NCBI GenBank assembly: GCA_035041965.1
Contig: JAPYMA010001967.1
Coordinates: 44,073 to 108,072 of the forward strand
From: Anisakis pegreffii
Lineage: Eukaryota; Nematoda; Chromadorea; Rhabditida; Anisakidae
Direction: 5' to 3'
Length of the DNA stretch: 64,000 nt
Positions 58,758 through 64,000 of the stretch are shown piece after piece. Both the position numbers and the translations under genes were made by a program. The notes beneath the pieces were generated by a model. It made no database searches, was not told where the DNA came from, and saw only the letters and a program-made list of their open reading frames with translations. Each line of letters begins with the position of its first letter. Positions within the stretch are counted from its first letter, which is position 1.

Positions 58758-59563
58758 TCACGATGAAATATGTAACCTTGGCTCTCTGATTTCTTCAACA
58801 GCATTATCGATTCCATCGCTCATTTCAATTAATGCTTTCTCAAGGATCACTTTTGCTTCTTTATATTTTTGTGGTTCATTCATTGCATATTCGTACATCC
58901 ACCCTAATTTCGCCTGTAACAATAAAATAACCATGACGACAATAATGATAATATTAACAACGAGTAATACCAATGTTGTTATTTTGAATAAAATGAACAG
59001 AAGAATATAAAACCTTGCAGCGTTTACACATAACATCTCTTACAATATGTCGTCCAGTTATCATTGTCCTCATTTGAGTTTCTGAGTATTCCACATTCAC
59101 AACACGATCAAATAGAAATGCCGGTCCAGTTGATCCTATGATCAAATAATGAACTTGCCATCATGATTATTCACTATTAATATCATTATGATTATTTCCA
59201 AGAAGTCATACAGAATTTCAACACTTGAATTTATAGAAATCCAATAAAATCTGCTCGATTTCGATACTTATTAAACAAAATCAAGTCATTACCTACATGA
59301 AATGATGCTAAGACGAATGATACCAATTCCCTTTAATAACAGTAAACTCAACAATATATTCGACAGTTACTAATCAACGCCAATTCTATTAATACCAGAT
59401 GAATTATCAGATGAAAACGCAAAAAGAGAACAAGAAAAATAATTGAAATAATACCAGTGAAATGCCTCGAAATTAGTTCGTCTTCATTCGTCAGGAACGC
59501 TTTACAATTTTCACATGAAAATATCCGTCGTCCACCCAAATGCTCAAGAAAATAGCGTCCCAT
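58758..59563 (-). CDS. ypel5: YPEL5-like yippee protein, first copy
   Basis: Exons: 59563-59455, 59135-59014, 58913-58758; 128 aa against 121 in human YPEL5. [20 protein letters not shown] holds the first Cxx[49 protein letters not shown] with the second CxxC, and [20 protein letters not shown] follow in the family order. The C-terminus ([20 protein letters not shown]) is close to YPEL5 and ends in a short extension LHISS. The second intron falls after CKRCK, a different place from the second copy. The MGR start is the one conserved in YPEL5; frames open upstream are ignored. It lies 1.2 kb upstream of its paralogue in the same orientation. Confidence 0.9.
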
Positions 59564-62500
59564 ATGATGACTAGCTGGTTGCGAAGATACGAAAATTGAT
59601 GACAATAAAATAAGAAAACGATAAAACTGACTGGGGGGTGCTGGAATTCGAGAGAAATAAGCGAAAAAGCACTATCAAACAACACGACGGAAAAACGAAA
59701 ATGCTTCAAAAGTTGGCCACTCAAGAAACGAGTGTGTCAGCATGGTGCTGATTATGGCAAGGATTGTTTATTCAGCATAAACTATCCATATTTACATTCA
59801 ACTACTAACAACAGCTTCTTCAACTGTTCGTAATCCAACATCACACGATAACATCATGCTCATTAGGTTGCTTAGCGCAATGAGAATTAAAAATTACAAT
59901 AAGAATGACAATAGCCACCATTCTCTTAATCTATATGAATGATAAATTTCATTTGTCAACGATTTTTAAGAATATTTACTTGACAGAAAATCTTTGCATG
60001 TCCCAACCATTCTATATATGAATGAGCTTTTGCATGCGATTTTGCCATCACGATCACGGAGTCGGCGCACTTCGCGAAAAAGTCAGAGTGTCAGAGACGA
60101 TCACACAAAGTAAACGCTTACGATGAGGACCGACATGAACGTTTTCAACTTCTAAAGATTAATTCCACAAAAAATGTCCCTAACAATTATGACTGTGGTG
60201 AAGAGAATGAAAAGCTCTCTCAGGATCCGTTCTCAGTTTCCTATGTTTTCCAACATTTTTACCAGAAGTCATTTCTTCAAAAGATGTGAGCTCACCAAAA
60301 ACAGTGTTGTTGGTGGATATAATGCGACATGACGATAAGACTGTAATCTCAACGGAAAAAAACGAAAACACACACTTTGTGAAGCTTGAAAAACTGTTCC
60401 GAAATCGAAATTTCGTACAATTTTTATCATGAGTCATTTATTCATTTACTTATTTAATCAGCAATTACAACAACTCATTACGAGTTCACACCTCTGTTAC
60501 CACCAACATCACAGATATCACATTCCTCCTCCCCTTTTCCGCGCAAGTAACGATATTAGCGCTGGGAATCATTCATCTTCATGACATTCTAACTTCGATT
60601 ATTGACTCAGCGAGAATAGAGGTGTAAGGCTACTCAACCTTACTGCCCAATGATCTCTGAGAAGAAGAATTCAAAATGAGCCCGAAAATACATTCTGCTT
60701 GATCGAATGAACATGCGTCCATTGATCGCTCATAGTAGCTGTTTGAAATAACCGACAGTGAAATCCGATATCCTCTGGATCAGATGTTTCATCTGACGTT
60801 GTTTTTCTCGTTTGATAAAACAAAGTAAGTAATGGACTCTGATATCTCAATCATCTGGGATCATTTTACCAAGTTTCATTTGCGATTCATACTGCCGATG
60901 GATTTCAATGAAATCAACAGTTTGTTAATACTGGAAGAGATGAAGGCATCGAATATCTAAGGTTAAAAAATCTTGGTCTGATGACTCGTGTATATAACGG
61001 ACAATAATGAGGATTACTTAAAAACGGTACTACCCGCTCGCTTTTAACGATATGAGCAGGACGTTCTGAATTGCTCATGCTCACTGCTTACGACGAAAGT
61101 ATGTATATAGTTGCTTGCTCATTACTCATGTTCACATCTTGCTCACGTACTCATGAGTCTGTCATCATTCTTAATGGGTACCTCTCCCGAAAGGAGATAG
61201 ATAATCCACGAATTGTATGCATCTGTGAATTATGAATGGTAATAACTACACATCATTTCCCATTAAATAACTGCATCCATACGCTGACCAGGGAATGGAA
61301 AGATATGCAGAAGCCACAGAAGTTTTTTCTCTCTCTCTCAAAAAAAAGAAACGAATCAAGGTGAATAGCGAACAACAAATGATGCCCCATGATTTGACCT
61401 CTCCCCCCTCATTCTTCCTATTCCCTCATTTCTTCTCTTCCGTTATTTATTTCGGAGATGAAATTTATTCGCTATTTTTGATAGACTCACACATTTTAAA
61501 GAGGTATCTTCTGAAGTTCTGCGAAACACTGGTACTGAGTGCGGAATCTTGTAGAGCTTTTCATTCACTACAAAACAGACATTTTCGTTGCGATTTCGAT
61601 CATACTGTAATTTCACAATACAGCCATCAGCAGCATGATCTCAATTTTTTTTGCACGAATGACTCCTGAAAAGTTTCGTGAAATTTTCGGACTGAAAAAG
61701 AGTCTCATAGACCTTCTCCCACCATAGCATATACCCTTAATCTCCCGGTTGAGATGCAGGCCATAAGCTACTCTCATTGCACATCTCCAATATGATTAGC
61801 AATGTGCTTGCCCTCTTTGTCTGTCGCTCTGATGTTTTCGCACACCTCTGCCACACCATTGATCACATGCTGCACACTCTTCACCGTATCCCATTAATCG
61901 TTTCAAGTCATCGCTTTTCAAAGGCCATGATGATCACCCCACACAAAACCCGTCCTCACGTACATATTTTTCATGTACTCTCAGCATGAACAATCTGAAC
62001 ATGTTATAATAATCCTCGCCCGAAGACGTTAAACAATCAGAAGAAGTGCACCATACACGGTGAAATTCCATCTCTTATATAGGGAATCGATAAACAAATG
62101 AACTACCGATATAACGTTTTAAAAACATCTTCTAAACACAAGTTTTTTTAAAATTCTTATACTACAAGTTACCTACATTTTCTTGCAGAAATTTCCGGTA
62201 CAAATTCTAATTCTTCGATTCTACAAGTATGAGAAAACCCGTGATTCCATAGTGGTTCACCTTTTCCGACTCTCACTGAAAACTTTGGGTTATGGTAGGT
62301 GGATGCCAAAAGCGTTGCACAAAGATCATCTGTTCGTTCAGAGGTGCAGCCATTCTTCAGTTGTTTTAAAAAATAATAAACAATCAGAAGATGAAGGAAA
62401 GTTTTTCGAGTGACGTGTAATCGGTGATGAAAAATGGATTATTCAGGCTAGTTAGTCGAGAGGTGAAGTTGAACTTGCGAAAACTGGAGAGAACGGTCAA

Positions 62501-64000
62501 TTCAATAAATTATGCTCAGTTTTCTGAGATGCCTAGACAGATTCGTACTCAGAACTTTAACGGAAAGGGGAGAGTTATTGTCATCGCAAGGTTATTATAT
62601 ATACGACACTCACTCATGAAAAATATATAAAACTTCTCACAAATACACTTTGATGGAACAAACTTTCAATCGGTATCATTTGCATGATCTGACGTACCAT
62701 AATTCTTGCAAAAGTGTTCCACAACTATTCGAAAAACAAAATTTTTCAAAAATTCGAACGATAAAAACTACTGCAATAAAACAATCAGTATCAATGAACT
62801 TGTAGACATTCTCTGCTAGCAATAAGATTTTAAAATGGGTAGAATTGGGACTGCTAGAAAGAAATGATTCATTTTTCATTGACTAACATGAAAGAATTCA
62901 TTCCTGTCTATGATGAATGGAAGCTATGAATTTGTTGGTAAACTCTTATGCGATCTAGCCAATGACAAACACCATTTCAGTCTCAACACTTATGAAACTG
63001 TCCCATCTTGCATATGTTGTCAGTAATAAAAGAATACCTAGCAAAGACAATGCTCACAGGCTTTTAATGTTTGTATTTTCTTATTGAACATCGATTTAGA
63101 GCATGATATTACCATTCGAGGACATCAGAACTTGCCAAATTTGATAATGAATTTAAAGTTTTTTGACTAAGCGAGAGCAGCTAAGCATCTTCCATCGGTA
63201 GAGGCTCTTATGAACGTGGACACTCACAGTAAAATGAAATAAAGGCCTTGTTCAATTTGTCGTGTACGGTTTCAACACATCTTCGTAGGTGTATAAAATA
63301 AAAACTAACTTCAGAGTTAGTTTGATCGACTGCAAACGAAACGATTAATTTGAAAAATAGTGACGGAACTTCAACATTCAATTAAAAATATAAAATTTAA
63401 TCATAATATTGGCGACAGCAATAATGAAGATAAAAATAATGAATGCATTAAAAAATTTTATTGTTCGTTGAAAGCGAATAGGATAATGATTTACGAAAAA
63501 ATCAGTAAATTAATACGCAGTCCATTCATCCGTTCATCCATCCATATATCCGTCAATGATTTACACGTATAACTACCTCTGAAACGAACAAAAACGTGTG
63601 CAGCAATACATAAAGGCGCGTTAATTGTATCGAATTGAACGAAGGTATAGATCGTTGCAAAGAAAAATGAAAAAGACAACATTTCGGAATTAATCGCTTA
63701 GAAATGAAACGAACAGAAGATTAACACTTAGTTGATTAACTGACTGATGAAATGCGACTGATAACTGTGATTAGAAGACTGATTAATAAACACATCGAAA
63801 GCGTTCGTTGCTAAACAATTCGAGAATAAGCAGACTATGAATACTTGCAACATAACACAATGATATTATGAACTGAAAAGCACTAGAAATGATCACATCA
63901 ATAAAATACTTGTATATGGCCTAACTGATGCTAAGGATTTGATCATAGGGAAGAGATTCTAAGACTAAAAATGTTTGATAACTGAGAATACACGGTGATA
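59564..64000. other. AT-rich region upstream of the YPEL5-like genes
   Basis: Only short frames without recognisable motifs occur on either strand. One minus-strand frame near 60290-60180 (EMTSGKNVGKHRKLRTDPER) follows an acceptor-like sequence but has no partner and no known family. No repeats of note were seen. Confidence 0.4.

Noticed and set aside
56754..59563. YPEL5-like pair plus OTUD5-like gene as a trans-spliced operon
   Set aside because: Intergenic distances are 1.2-1.7 kb, far longer than the roughly 100 bp typical of nematode operons.
60180..60437. Minus-strand 85-codon frame upstream of YPEL5
   Set aside because: No family match, no partner exon and Ser/Phe-rich composition typical of chance frames.

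Overview
The window looks like nematode nuclear DNA. It is AT-rich, genes are broken into many exons (median roughly 150 bp, with a 4-bp first coding exon and a possible 45-bp micro-exon), splice acceptors are mostly T-rich ending in CAG, and one gene is a three-LIM plus villin-headpiece protein of the UNC-115 type. The nematode assignment is inference; no species is claimed. There are no bacterial-style operons, rRNA genes or CRISPR arrays. All exon models below were built by hand from reading frames, splice-site phase and family knowledge.

Plus-strand half (1 to about 41.6 kb). A GW182/TNRC6-family miRNA effector gene spans 5365-14207 in about 16 exons (about 1203 aa). It keeps a long N-terminal GW-repeat region, a Q-rich/coiled-coil region, a PAM2-like segment and a C-terminal RRM-like domain. 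A tetraspanin lies on the minus strand at 26238-24127. An UNC-115/abLIM actin-binding protein spans 31910-36783 (about 689 aa). A GAPR-1-like CAP protein follows at 40401-41546.

Minus-strand half (about 46 to 59.6 kb). Read from high to low coordinates there are two tandem YPEL5-like genes (59563-58758 and 57540-56754), an OTUD5-like deubiquitinase gene (55025-51587), a Lys-rich ORF of unknown nature (50317-50054), and a four-exon GPS2-like coiled-coil gene (48534-46091). Their spacing (over 1 kb) does not suggest a trans-spliced operon. The encoded proteins do not form one obvious pathway: miRNA silencing, membrane organisation, actin, secreted/GAPR-like CAP, ubiquitin editing and corepressor functions are all represented.

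Large intergenic stretches are AT-rich and carry repeats: three (AT)n tracts of about 80-100 bp, an (ATT)n tract, a degenerate tRNA-like sequence, several fold-back elements, and a dispersed repeat family that recurs at least six times. Copies of that family share a recognisable peptide in one reading frame. A 1.17-kb element at 22042-23209 has GC-rich inverted arms and an apparent 12-bp target-site duplication. These repeats are the best candidates for something undescribed; the protein-coding genes belong to known families, with several local oddities listed in the findings.
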